In this document: positions 7,042-14,085 of the stretch, piece by piece | Numbering within the stretch: position 1 is the stretch's first letter | Layout: each line of letters opens with the position of its first letter | Source: Actinomycetes bacterium | GTDB taxonomy: Bacteria > Actinomycetota > Actinomycetes > S36-B12 > UBA10799 | DNA: 14,090 nt | Assembly: GCA_029779995.1 (NCBI GenBank) | Contig: JAKOZM010000053.1 | Location: 1 to 14,090 of the forward strand | Direction of reading: 5' to 3' | The notes under the pieces: model-generated | What the model saw: only the letters and a program-made list of their open reading frames with translations | What the model was told of the DNA's origin: nothing | Database searches by the model: none | Program-made: the position numbers and the translations under genes

Positions 7042-8379
7042 GTGCAGTTCCGCCGCTACGCGCGCCTGCTTGCCACAATTCTGGCCGCCGTGATCCTGTT
7101 GGGAAGCGGTGCCGCGTGGGCGACTGTGAGGCACTATGCAGGACAGGTGCAACGCATCGATGCGTTCGGCGACGACCGGGGGGTTCCGGGGGCCGGTGAG
7201 CCGCTCACCTTCCTCATCGTGGGCTCGGACTCCCGCGAAGGCCTGTCCGACAAGCAGGTGCGCAAGTACCACACGGGCTGGGATGTCTACGGCCAGCGCA
7301 CCGACACCATGATGCTGGCCCATGTCAGCCGCGACGGGTCGGTGAGTGTGGTGAGCCTGCCGCGCGACTCGATGGCCACCATCCCCGCCCACACCGATCA
7401 GGACGGTGTGGCGCAGGACGCCCAGGTGGGCAAGCTCAACAGCGCCTACGCCTTCGGTGGCGCTCCGCTGCTGGTGCAGACCGTCGAGGACCTCACCGGT
7501 ATGCAGATCAACCACTACCTCGAGGTGAACTTCGCCGGCTTCGTCAAGATGGTCAACGCCCTCGGCGGTGTCGACGTCTGCAGCCCCTCGGAGATCTACG
7601 ACCCCCCGTCCGGCCTGTCGCTACCCGCCGGCACCTCGACGTTGAAGGGCCGCGACGCTCTGGCGTACGTCCGTGCCCGGGAGTTCGACCCCACGGCCGA
7701 CATCGGCCGGATGCAGCGCCAGCAGAGTTTCGTGGCCTCCATGGTTCGCAAGGCCTCGAGTTCGGCGGTGCTGCTCAATCCCGCCCAGGCCAACGCCTTC
7801 GTGACCGCGATCCTGAGCCACATGAAGGTGGACAACAATCTCGACAACGGCCAAGTGCTGGAACTGACCCGCCGGTTGGCGCAGGTCAACCCCTCGCAGG
7901 TCACCTTCCGCACGGTTCCGGTGGTGGGTGAGCGGTCCATGGGCGCGATCGGCAATGCCGTCGTGTGGGACGAGGTCGGCGCATCCGACATCTTCACCGC
8001 GCTGCGCAACGATCAGCCGATCCCGGAGAAGGCCTCCGCGCCGAAGGTCGATGTGGCTCCCGAGCAGATCACGGTGCAACTGCTCGGCACCGACGCCGAG
8101 GACGCATATGCGGACTTCCAGACCGCCGGCTACTCGGTGTACGCACCCTTGCCCGCGACGCTGACCCAGACCACGATCGAGTACGACCCGGGCTACGACG
8201 TCTCGCTGCAGACGCTGCGGGCGGCCCTGCCGGACGCGGCGGTCGTCGAGGTGCCGGGGCTCGGCTCAACGTTTAGGGTGACGATCGGCAGTGACTACGC
8301 AGGCCTGCGCACCGTCTCGGTGAAGGATCCGTCCGCCCCGGAGAAGGTCAAGACCGCCGCGGACGACATCTGCGGCTGA
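7042..8379 (+). CDS. LytR-CpsA-Psr (LCP) family glycopolymer-peptidoglycan ligase
   Basis: A 445-residue protein of the family that transfers lipid-linked wall polymers (teichoic acids, arabinogalactan, capsule) onto peptidoglycan outside the membrane. A short basic N-terminus is followed by one membrane anchor (9-27). The LCP domain spans about 55-265, with GSDSR (61-65), RTDTM (86-90), PRDS (107-110), YVRAR (209-213) and DIGRMQRQQ (220-228), covering the Asp/Arg residues that hold pyrophosphate and metal. A LytR_C-type domain occupies roughly 345-430. The start GTG at 7042 is chosen because GAAAGGG lies 8 bases before it and the anchor begins at once; in-frame GTGs at 7033 and 7009 are alternatives. 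It diverges from the glycosyltransferase operon, consistent with attaching that polymer. The length and domains are complete. Confidence 0.92.
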   Translation: MQFRRYARLLATILAAVILLGSGAAWATVRHYAGQVQRIDAFGDDRGVPGAGEPLTFLIVGSDSREGLSDKQVRKYHTGWDVYGQRTDTMMLAHVSRDGSVSVVSLPRDSMATIPAHTDQDGVAQDAQVGKLNSAYAFGGAPLLVQTVEDLTGMQINHYLEVNFAGFVKMVNALGGVDVCSPSEIYDPPSGLSLPAGTSTLKGRDALAYVRAREFDPTADIGRMQRQQSFVASMVRKASSSAVLLNPAQANAFVTAILSHMKVDNNLDNGQVLELTRRLAQVNPSQVTFRTVPVVGERSMGAIGNAVVWDEVGASDIFTALRNDQPIPEKASAPKVDVAPEQITVQLLGTDAEDAYADFQTAGYSVYAPLPATLTQTTIEYDPGYDVSLQTLRAALPDAAVVEVPGLGSTFRVTIGSDYAGLRTVSVKDPSAPEKVKTAADDICG

Positions 8380-8383
8380 GCGG

Positions 8384-9529
8384 CTACTTCAGGATTTGGC
8401 GGGCCATCACTACGCGCTGGATCTGATTGGTGCCCTCGTAGATCTGGGTGATCTTGGCATCGCGCATGAATCGCTCGGCCGCGTAGTCCTTGACGTATCC
8501 GTACCCGCCGAGGATCTGCACCACGTCGGTGGTCACCTTCATCGCGGTGTCGGAGGCCAGACACTTGGCCGCGCTGCCCAGGAACGTGGTGCGCTCATCC
8601 TTGCGCTCACCGGCGGCGGCAGCGAAGTAGGTCAACTGCCGGGCCGCCTCGATCTGCATCGCGGCATCGGCCAGCATGAACTGGATGGCCTGGAAGTCCG
8701 CGATCGGCTTGCCGAACTGCTTGCGCTCCTTGGCGTAGTCCAGGGCCACGTCCAGTGCGCCCTGCGCGAGGCCGACAGCCTGCGCACCGATGCAGATCCG
8801 GGTCAGGTCCAGGGTCTTCATCGCGGTGAGCCAGCCCGTGCCCTCGGCCCCGATCATGCGGTCCGCGGGCAGTTCCACGTTGTCGAAATACAGTTCCCGG
8901 GTCGGCGAGCCCTTGATGCCCAACTTGCGCTCCAGGGCGCCGAGGGAGAAGCCCGGGTCATCGGCGTGCACCACAAACGCGCTGATGCCGCGCGAGCCGG
9001 CCTCGGGGTCGGTGGAGGCCATCACGGTGTAGTACTTCGAGACGCCGGCGCCGGTGATCCAGCGCTTGGCGCCGTTGAGTACCCAGGTGTCACCCTTCTG
9101 GACAGCGCGGCTCTTCATGCTCGCGGCATCCGACCCGGCTTCCGGCTCGGACAGCGCGTAGGAGAACATCGCCTCCCCGCTGGCCACCTCCGGCATATAG
9201 CGCGCCTTTATCGCCTCGTCGCCCCCGACGAGAACGGGCGTGGTGCCGAGTTTGTTCACAGCCGGGATCAGCGATGACGACCCACAGACCCGCGCGACCT
9301 CCTCGATCACGATGCAGGATGCCAGGTTGTCCCCGCCACTTCCGCCGTATTCCTCCGGAATGTGGATTGCGTGGAACCCGCTGGCCGCCAGCGCCTCGTA
9401 CACGTCCCATGGGAACTCACCGGTCTCATCGATCTCCGCGGCGCGGGGTGCGATCTTGGCCTGGGCCAGCGCACGCACGGCCTGCTGGAGCTCACGGTGT
9501 TCTTCGGGAAGGCGGTAGACATCGTCCAT
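8384..9529 (-). CDS. Acyl-CoA dehydrogenase, FadE25-like
   Basis: A 381-residue FAD enzyme that oxidises acyl-CoA to 2-enoyl-CoA and passes electrons to electron-transfer flavoprotein. The order is the standard one: helical N-terminal domain with PEEYGGSGG (58-66), flavin-contacting middle domain with ALSEPEAGSD (125-134), and helical C-terminal domain with RKQFG and the catalytic base Glu365 in IYEGTNQIQR. The C-terminal stretch from MRDAKITQIYEGT onward closely matches what I recall of mycobacterial FadE25. The start is the ATG at 9529: TACGAT ends 6 bases upstream, again a leaderless pattern, while the open frame reaching 9805 has no family character and is antisense to the PEBP gene. Its stop lies 4 bp from the stop of the LCP gene. 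Natural substrate unknown; short or branched chains are likely from family resemblance. Confidence 0.93.
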   Translation of the reverse strand: MDDVYRLPEEHRELQQAVRALAQAKIAPRAAEIDETGEFPWDVYEALAASGFHAIHIPEEYGGSGGDNLASCIVIEEVARVCGSSSLIPAVNKLGTTPVLVGGDEAIKARYMPEVASGEAMFSYALSEPEAGSDAASMKSRAVQKGDTWVLNGAKRWITGAGVSKYYTVMASTDPEAGSRGISAFVVHADDPGFSLGALERKLGIKGSPTRELYFDNVELPADRMIGAEGTGWLTAMKTLDLTRICIGAQAVGLAQGALDVALDYAKERKQFGKPIADFQAIQFMLADAAMQIEAARQLTYFAAAAGERKDERTTFLGSAAKCLASDTAMKVTTDVVQILGGYGYVKDYAAERFMRDAKITQIYEGTNQIQRVVMARQILK

Positions 9530-9535
9530 ACGGCC

Positions 9536-9541
9536 ATCGTA
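9536..9541 (-). promoter_or_regulatory. Candidate -10 element of the FadE25-like gene
   Basis: TACGAT on the minus strand ends 6 bases before the ATG at 9529, as in leaderless actinobacterial promoters. A weak -35-like GTCACA (9565-9560) lies 18 bp upstream. Confidence 0.4.
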
Positions 9542-9585
9542 CGAGGGGGGATTTCCGCGTGTGACTGAGATGACCTGTTCGCACG

Positions 9586-9638
9586 GCAGACCGCGCGCCA
9601 AACGCGTCGGTGAGTGACGCATTTGGCGCGCGCTCTGC
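9586..9638. repeat. Long inverted repeat between divergent genes
   Basis: Left arm 9586-9608 and right arm 9616-9638 are 23 bp each, complementary except at two positions, around the 7-base centre GGTGAGT. The core pairing is CGCGCGCCAAA with TTTGGCGCGCG. One of the mismatches would be a G-U pair in RNA from the minus strand (a C-A mismatch in plus-strand RNA). There is no T-run after either arm, and it sits upstream of two divergent starts rather than after a gene, so it is not a typical intrinsic terminator. The right arm covers the -35 area of the PEBP promoter, so a protein-binding operator or a mobile palindromic repeat are the main options. Confidence 0.75.
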
Positions 9639-9652
9639 GCTGATCGGCGACT

Positions 9653-9658
9653 TAGACT
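9653..9658 (+). promoter_or_regulatory. Candidate -10 element of the PEBP-like gene
   Basis: TAGACT ends 7 bases before the GTG start at 9666, fitting TAnnnT and a leaderless transcript. No recognisable -35 is seen; that area is occupied by the right arm of the inverted repeat. Confidence 0.45.
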
Positions 9659-9665
9659 GGTCACC

Positions 9666-10199
9666 GTGAATCTGCAACGTAATCGCCCGGCCGGACCGTT
9701 CGAGACCCTGCCCGAGGTCCCCTCCTTCACGGTGACCAGCAGCGACATCTTCGACGGCGCCGTGACCGCCACCCGCCACGTCCACTCCAGCGCCGGCGGG
9801 GACAACCTCTCCCCTCACCTGACCTGGTCGGGTTTCCCCGCCGGTACCAAGAGTTTCGCCATCACCTGCTTCGATCCGGACGCCCCCACGCAGAGCGGCT
9901 GGTGGCACTGGCAGATCGTCAACATCCCCGCCGACGTCACCTCCCTGCCGCGCGGGGCCAGCCCGGAAGGACTGCCCGCCGGGACCATCGAGTTCCGCAC
10001 CGACTACGGGGTGCCGGGCTACCAGGGCGCCTCACCGCCACCCGGAGATCATGAACACCGCTACTACTTCGCAGTGCATGCCCTCGGGGTCGACAACCTG
10101 GATCTGACCCCCGAGACTCCGGCCGCTGTGGTGGGATTCCAGATCATGGCCAACACGATCGCCAGGGCGGTGATCACCCCGACCTTCTCGGTCGACTGA
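9666..10199 (+). CDS. YbhB/YbcL family (phosphatidylethanolamine-binding-like) protein
   Basis: A 177-residue protein of the PEBP fold, a small-ligand binding family named after eukaryotic Raf kinase inhibitor protein; the bacterial role is undefined. The ligand-pocket signatures are present: DPDAP (70-74), GWWHW (78-82) and YQGASPPPGDHEHRY (119-133). The length is normal. No signal peptide is seen, so it is probably cytoplasmic. The start is a GTG at 9666 with TAGACT seven bases upstream and no Shine-Dalgarno, consistent with leaderless translation. It diverges from the FadE25-like gene and converges on the CoA-binding gene, so it seems to be a single-gene unit. Family call is firm; function is unknown. 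Confidence 0.93.
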   Translation: MNLQRNRPAGPFETLPEVPSFTVTSSDIFDGAVTATRHVHSSAGGDNLSPHLTWSGFPAGTKSFAITCFDPDAPTQSGWWHWQIVNIPADVTSLPRGASPEGLPAGTIEFRTDYGVPGYQGASPPPGDHEHRYYFAVHALGVDNLDLTPETPAAVVGFQIMANTIARAVITPTFSVD

Positions 10200-10203
10200 C
10201 CTG

Positions 10204-10217
10204 CTGCTCATGAGCAG
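10204..10217. repeat. Perfect 14-bp palindrome between convergent genes
   Basis: CTGCTCATGAGCAG is identical to its reverse complement and lies just after the PEBP stop codon in a 47-bp convergent spacer. As RNA it could only fold with a small loop and has no U-tract, so it is a weak terminator candidate; a protein-binding dyad is possible. A second inverted repeat, GCCCAGCCG (10259-10267) with CGGCTGGGC (10279-10287), lies inside the end of the neighbouring coding region and might help to stop rightward transcripts. Confidence 0.4.
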
Positions 10218-10246
10218 ACCCGGCCGTACCGCGACGCGGGTGATGG

Positions 10247-10729
10247 TCAGGCCGAGGGGCCCAGCCGGGGCCACTCCGCGGCTGGGCAGCGATCCATGAC
10301 GGTGTCCAGCCCGGCTGCCTGCGCGCGGCGGGCGGCGTCCTCATCGATGACATCAAGTTGCATCCAGACGGCCCCGGCGCCGACCGCGATGGCCTCGTCC
10401 ACGACCGGTCCGACCAGTTCCGAGCGGACGAAGCAATCCACGACGTCTGGCGTGCCCACTGCTGCTGCGGCCTGCGTGACACTGCGATAACCGCGCTGGC
10501 CCAGCACCTCCTCGGCCTTGGGATGGATCGGCACCACCGTCTTGCCCTTGTTGATCAGCAGCCGAGCCACCCCGTAGGCGGCGCGTGCCCGGTTCGTGCT
10601 CAGCCCCACCACGAACCAGACCTGCGCATCGGACAGCAGAGCCCGCACCAGGTCGTCGGACCCGTACAGATCCTGCTCATGGGCTGGCCCGGTCCCGGGC
10701 AGCCTGCACGCCGCGCCGTCTTCACTCAT
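10247..10729 (-). CDS. CoA-binding domain protein (YccU/CoA_binding_2 family)
   Basis: A 160-residue single-domain protein with a Rossmann-type CoA-binding fold related to the N-terminal part of succinyl-CoA synthetase alpha. The nucleotide loop is [19 protein letters not shown] (about 40-58), followed by [20 protein letters not shown] and the typical end with DVVDCFVR and AVWMQLDV. The family has no proven reaction; it may carry or sense CoA or acyl-CoA. The ATG start at 10729 overlaps the purE stop in ATGA and has AGAGGTG five bases upstream, so it is co-transcribed and translationally coupled with purE. Together with the first gene of the operon, an acyl-CoA dehydrogenase, it adds a CoA theme to the purine genes. 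Family sure, role unknown. Confidence 0.88.
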   Translation of the reverse strand: MSEDGAACRLPGTGPAHEQDLYGSDDLVRALLSDAQVWFVVGLSTNRARAAYGVARLLINKGKTVVPIHPKAEEVLGQRGYRSVTQAAAAVGTPDVVDCFVRSELVGPVVDEAIAVGAGAVWMQLDVIDEDAARRAQAAGLDTVMDRCPAAEWPRLGPSA

Positions 10730-11223
10730 CGGTTCACCTCTCGCACGATCTCGCCCTTGGCCGCCGCGGTGTCCCGCAGCGCTGCTTGGAATGCAACGAT
10801 CCGCTCCTGCAACATCGGGTCACTCGCGGCCAGGATGCGCACCGCGAGCAGGCCCGCGTTGCGGGCGTTGCCGATGGCCACTGTAGCCACGGGAACACCA
10901 GCGGGCATCTGCACGATCGACAGCAGTGAATCCATTCCGTCGAGCACCTTGAGCGCCACCGGCACCCCGATCACCGGCAGCGGCGTGACCGCGGCCAGCA
11001 TGCCCGGCAGATGGGCCGCGCCACCTGCGCCGGCGATGATCACCTCGAAGCCGCGGGTGTGTGCGGTGCGCCCGAAGTCCAGCATCTGCTCGGGCATCCG
11101 GTGGGCAGACACCACATCGGCAAAACACGTGACGTCGAACTCGCGGCACGCCTCGACGGCGGCCGACATGACCGGCCAGTCCGAGTCGCTGCCCATCACC
11201 ACCGCTACCCGGGCCTCACTCAT
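10726..11223 (-). CDS. purE: N5-carboxyaminoimidazole ribonucleotide mutase (PurE, class I)
   Basis: A 165-residue cytoplasmic enzyme of de novo purine synthesis that converts N5-CAIR, the PurK product, to CAIR. Signatures are in order: VMGSDSDW (9-16, phosphate binding), SAHRMP (39-44, with the catalytic His41), [12 protein letters not shown] (64-75) and the [14 protein letters not shown] block. Length and motifs match class I bacterial PurE, which works with PurK, and purK lies directly upstream. The ATG at 11223 overlaps the purK end by 8 bp and is preceded by a perfect AAGGAG at 11235-11230 with a 6-base gap. It is followed by an ATGA overlap with the CoA-binding gene. Confidence 0.97.
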   Translation of the reverse strand: MSEARVAVVMGSDSDWPVMSAAVEACREFDVTCFADVVSAHRMPEQMLDFGRTAHTRGFEVIIAGAGGAAHLPGMLAAVTPLPVIGVPVALKVLDGMDSLLSIVQMPAGVPVATVAIGNARNAGLLAVRILAASDPMLQERIVAFQAALRDTAAAKGEIVREVNR

Positions 11224-12367
11224 CGATCACTCCTTGGAAGTAGTCGGCAGCGTGCTGGGCCCGTTCGCGCAGGGCGTCCACATCGTTGCCGAGGGCCGTG
11301 ACATGCCCGACCTTGCGTCCCGGCCGCACACCTTTGCCGTAGAGGTGGATCTTCAACCCCGGATCGCGCGCCATCACATGTTTGAACGCCACGTGCAGAT
11401 CCTCGATATCGCCGCCGAGGATGTTCGCCATGACCGCGACGGGCTGCCGGGGCCGGGGGTCCCCCAGCGGCAGGTCCAGCACCGCCCGCAGATGGTTCTC
11501 GAACTGCGAGGTGTACGCGCCATCGATAGTCCAGTGCCCCGAATTGTGGGGCCGCATGGCGAGTTCGTTGATCACCAGGCCGCTGGGGGTGTCGAACAGT
11601 TCCACCGCCAGCATGCCCACCACCCCGAGTTCCTTGGCCACCAGCAGCGCGAGTTCCTCAGCCTCCTCACTGCTCACGCTGTGCGGGGCGCTCGGCGCGA
11701 CCACCTCCACGCAGATCCCGTCGGACTGCACGGTCCGCACCGGCGGATATGCCACCGCCTGGCCGTGCGGAGAACGGGCGACCTGGACCGCGATCTCCTG
11801 GGTGAAGCCGACCATCTCCTCCACGATCCAGACCGCGCCCGGACCAAGATCGTGGGACAGGACCTCGCGCGCCGCCGCGTCATCAGCGACGAGCCACACG
11901 CCTTTGCCGTCGTAGCCACCTTTGGACGCCTTGAGCACCTTCGGCCATGGGGCGTCGAACGCGACGACGTCCTCCGGCGATGCGGCGATCGACCAGTGGG
12001 GCATGGGGAAACCTGCGTCACCCAGGCGCTGACGCATCACGGCCTTGTCCTGGGCGTAGAGCAGAGCGTCTGAGCTCGGGTAGACCGCGTGGCCGGTCGC
12101 TTCCAAGGCGCGGATGATCTCCTGCGGCACATGTTCGTGGTCAAAAGTGATCACGTCGACGTGGTCAGCAAACGCGAGGATCGCCTCACCATCGCTGGCC
12201 GCGCCGACACTGACCTCTGGAATGACCAAAGCGGCCGAGTCGCCCGGCGCGTCGGCCAGGACGTGCAATTGAATGCCGAGCGCTATCGCAGGTTGCTGAC
12301 TCATCCGCGCCAACTGTCCGCCCCCGATGATCCCGACCCGGGGCGTTCCGACCGGCAGATCAGGCAC
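11216..12367 (-). CDS. purK: 5-(carboxyamino)imidazole ribonucleotide synthase (PurK)
   Basis: A 383-residue ATP-grasp enzyme that carboxylates AIR with bicarbonate and ATP to give N5-CAIR, the step before PurE. Visible landmarks are [11 protein letters not shown] (12-22), the [11 protein letters not shown] loop (146-156) that contacts [14 protein letters not shown], and the metal-binding [12 protein letters not shown] (267-278). The length is normal. The start is a GTG at 12367, giving an 8-bp overlap with the acyl-CoA dehydrogenase upstream; no strong Shine-Dalgarno is visible, so re-initiation after the upstream stop is likely. No ATG lies before the GIIGGGQ motif, which supports the GTG. 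It is the second gene of the four-gene operon. Confidence 0.96.
   Translation of the reverse strand: MPDLPVGTPRVGIIGGGQLARMSQQPAIALGIQLHVLADAPGDSAALVIPEVSVGAASDGEAILAFADHVDVITFDHEHVPQEIIRALEATGHAVYPSSDALLYAQDKAVMRQRLGDAGFPMPHWSIAASPEDVVAFDAPWPKVLKASKGGYDGKGVWLVADDAAAREVLSHDLGPGAVWIVEEMVGFTQEIAVQVARSPHGQAVAYPPVRTVQSDGICVEVVAPSAPHSVSSEEAEELALLVAKELGVVGMLAVELFDTPSGLVINELAMRPHNSGHWTIDGAYTSQFENHLRAVLDLPLGDPRPRQPVAVMANILGGDIEDLHVAFKHVMARDPGLKIHLYGKGVRPGRKVGHVTALGNDVDALRERAQHAADYFQGVIDE
11230..11235 (-). promoter_or_regulatory. Consensus ribosome binding site of purE
   Basis: AAGGAG lies inside the last codons of purK, six bases before the purE ATG at 11223. It fixes the purE start and implies strong independent initiation of PurE within the overlapping pair. 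Confidence 0.75.
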
Positions 12368-13514
12368 TGGGCAGCCCGAGATCTCGCGCGATCAGCATGC
12401 GCTGCACCTCGGAGGTGCCCTCGCCGATCTCCAGGATCTTCGCGTCGCGGTAGAACCGGCCCGCCGGATACTCCAGCATGAAGCCGTAACCACCGTGAAC
12501 CTGGGTGGCGGCCCGGGCGTTGTCCATGGCCGCCTCGGACGTGAACAGCTTGGCGATCGCGGCCTCCTGCTTGAAGGGCTCACCGCGCTCCATCCGCCCG
12601 GCGGCATCGCGCCATGCCAGCCGGGACAGGTGAGCCCGCATCTGCATGTCCGAGATCATGAACTGCACCGCCTGGTTGGCGCCGATCGGCCTGCCGAACG
12701 CCTCCCGCTCGTGGGCGTACCGCACCGACTCATCCACGCACCCCTGTGCCAGCCCCGTGGCCAGAGCTGCGATGGCGATGCGGCCCTCGTCGAGGATGCT
12801 CAAGAACTGCGCGTAGCCGCGGCCGCGCTCCCCGACGAGGTTGTCGGCCGGCACCCGGACGTCCACGAGGTTCACCTCATGGGTGTCGGAGGCGTCCCAT
12901 CCGACCTTCTTGTACGGCGCGGCGATGCTCAGCCCGGGTGTCCCGGCCGGCACCAGGATGCTGGAGATCTCCTTGCGGCCCTGCCGCTCCCCGGTCACCG
13001 CGGTCACGGTGATCAGCCCGGTGATGTCGGTGCCGGAGTTTGTGATGAACGCCTTGGTGCCGTTGATGACCCATTCGTCGCCGTCCAGCACGGCGGTGGT
13101 CGTGGTCCCACCGGCATCGGAGCCGGCGCCGGGTTCGGTCAGCCCGAACGCGCCGAGCATCTGCCCGGAGGTCAGCTGCGGCAACCATTGGGCCTTGAGC
13201 TCCTCGGAGCCGAACCGGTAGATGGGCATCGCGCCCAGGCTGACGCCCGCTTCCAGCGTGATCGCCACGGAGGAGTCGACCCGGGCAAGTTCCTCGATCG
13301 CCACGCACAGCGCCACGTAGTCCCCGCCCATCCCGCCGTACTCCTCGGGGAAGGGCAGACCGAACAGGCCCATCTGGGCCATCTGCTCGACGATCGGGTA
13401 CGGGAACTCCCCGCGCATGTAGTAGTCACCGATCACCGGCGCCACCACGTCGTGGGCGAATTCCTCGACCGTCTTGCGCAGTGCCTCGTGCTCGGGGGTC
13501 AGTCGTGAGTCCAT
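12360..13514 (-). CDS. Acyl-CoA dehydrogenase, first gene of the purK-purE operon
   Basis: A 384-residue FAD-dependent acyl-CoA dehydrogenase with the complete three-domain layout: PEEYGGMGGDY in the N-terminal helical domain, GLTEPGAGSD (about 123-132) and WVINGTKAFITN in the flavin-binding middle domain, and REAFG plus the catalytic Glu365 in IGEGTSEVQR at the C-terminus. It would form 2-enoyl-CoA and feed electrons to ETF; the substrate cannot be told. The ATG at 13514 has GAAGGG 8 bases upstream. It overlaps purK by 8 bp and diverges from the GtrA-like gene. It is clearly a paralogue, not a recent copy, of the FadE25-like enzyme at 8384-9529: the motifs are shared but most positions between them differ. 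Confidence 0.93.
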   Translation of the reverse strand: MDSRLTPEHEALRKTVEEFAHDVVAPVIGDYYMRGEFPYPIVEQMAQMGLFGLPFPEEYGGMGGDYVALCVAIEELARVDSSVAITLEAGVSLGAMPIYRFGSEELKAQWLPQLTSGQMLGAFGLTEPGAGSDAGGTTTTAVLDGDEWVINGTKAFITNSGTDITGLITVTAVTGERQGRKEISSILVPAGTPGLSIAAPYKKVGWDASDTHEVNLVDVRVPADNLVGERGRGYAQFLSILDEGRIAIAALATGLAQGCVDESVRYAHEREAFGRPIGANQAVQFMISDMQMRAHLSRLAWRDAAGRMERGEPFKQEAAIAKLFTSEAAMDNARAATQVHGGYGFMLEYPAGRFYRDAKILEIGEGTSEVQRMLIARDLGLPSA

Positions 13515-13559
13515 GGGGTGCGCCCTTCATCAGCGGTGAGCAACATCACGGTTGCCTCC

Positions 13560-13565
13560 AGCGTA
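13560..13565 (-). promoter_or_regulatory. Candidate -10 element of the acyl-CoA dehydrogenase-purKE operon
   Basis: TACGCT on the minus strand would start transcription near 13553 and give a leader of about 39 bases ending in the GAAGGG ribosome site before the ATG at 13514. No clear -35 is visible; its expected place overlaps the -10 of the divergent gene. Confidence 0.3.
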
Positions 13566-13584
13566 GTTGGGGGGCTTGGGTGGG

Positions 13585-13590
13585 TAGTCT
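13585..13590 (+). promoter_or_regulatory. Candidate -10 element of the GtrA-like gene
   Basis: TAGTCT ends 6 bases before the GTG start at 13597, the same leaderless layout as at the PEBP-like gene (TAGACT, 7 bases before GTG). Confidence 0.45.
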
Positions 13591-13596
13591 GGACAC

Positions 13597-14085
13597 GTGA
13601 GATTTGTTGCCGCGCGATCGCTCTGGGTGCGCTTCGAGGGGCTGTTGCAGCAGATCGCCAAATTCGGGGTGGTCGGCCTGGTCGCCCTGGTCGTGGATGT
13701 CGGCCTGTTCAACCTGCTTCGCTTCGCCGGTGGCGAGGGGCCGCTGTATGACAAGCCCCTCACCGCGAAGATCGTCTCCGTGATCGTTGCCACCACGGTG
13801 GCCTACATCGGCAACCGGATCTGGACGTTCTCCGATCGCGGCCGCACCGGGGTCGCGCGTGAGTACCTGCTGTTCTTCGTCCTCAACGGCATCGCGCTCG
13901 GGATCACGTTGAGTGTCCTGTGGTTCAGCCATTACGCGCTTGGACTCACCAGCCCGCTGGCCGACAACATCAGCGCCAACATCATCGGCCTGGGCTTGGG
14001 CACCCTGTTCCGATTCTGGAGTTACCGCAAGTGGGTCTTCCCCGAGGTTCCCGACCGTGTGCTCGCCGATGAGGCCATCGTCTGA
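13597..14085 (+). CDS. GtrA-like membrane protein
   Basis: A 162-residue protein of the GtrA family with four predicted membrane helices: about 20-42 (IAKFGVVGLVALVVDVGLFN), 56-76, 89-110 and 124-142, with the family hallmark NRIWTF after the second and YRKWVF after the fourth. GtrA-like proteins are thought to move polyprenyl-phosphate-linked sugars across the membrane or to assist glycosyltransferases of cell-surface polymers; the exact activity is not settled. The start is a GTG at 13597 with TAGTCT six bases before it and no Shine-Dalgarno. It diverges from the dehydrogenase-purKE operon. As I recall, mycobacteria also place a GtrA-like gene (Rv3277) beside purK. It could serve the GT-C enzyme encoded at the other end of the window, but that link is inference. 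Confidence 0.92.
   Translation: MRFVAARSLWVRFEGLLQQIAKFGVVGLVALVVDVGLFNLLRFAGGEGPLYDKPLTAKIVSVIVATTVAYIGNRIWTFSDRGRTGVAREYLLFFVLNGIALGITLSVLWFSHYALGLTSPLADNISANIIGLGLGTLFRFWSYRKWVFPEVPDRVLADEAIV

Noticed and set aside
6913..7515. A 201-codon upstream extension of the ExoA-like gene
   Set aside because: It crosses the divergent promoter region and is antisense to the LCP coding sequence.
10259..10287. A 9-bp inverted repeat with an 11-base loop, possible terminator of the PEBP gene
   Set aside because: It lies within the last codons of the CoA-binding gene and has no T-run, so it is not listed as a terminator.
12327..13508. A 393-codon plus-strand frame opposite the acyl-CoA dehydrogenase
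   Set aside because: The minus strand codes a full-length dehydrogenase with its catalytic Glu; the plus frame is low-complexity shadow sequence.
13540..13555. A small hairpin (GCAAC with GTTGC, 6-base loop) in the leader of the purKE operon
   Set aside because: Five-bp arms are too short to separate from chance, and no riboswitch-like structure surrounds it.
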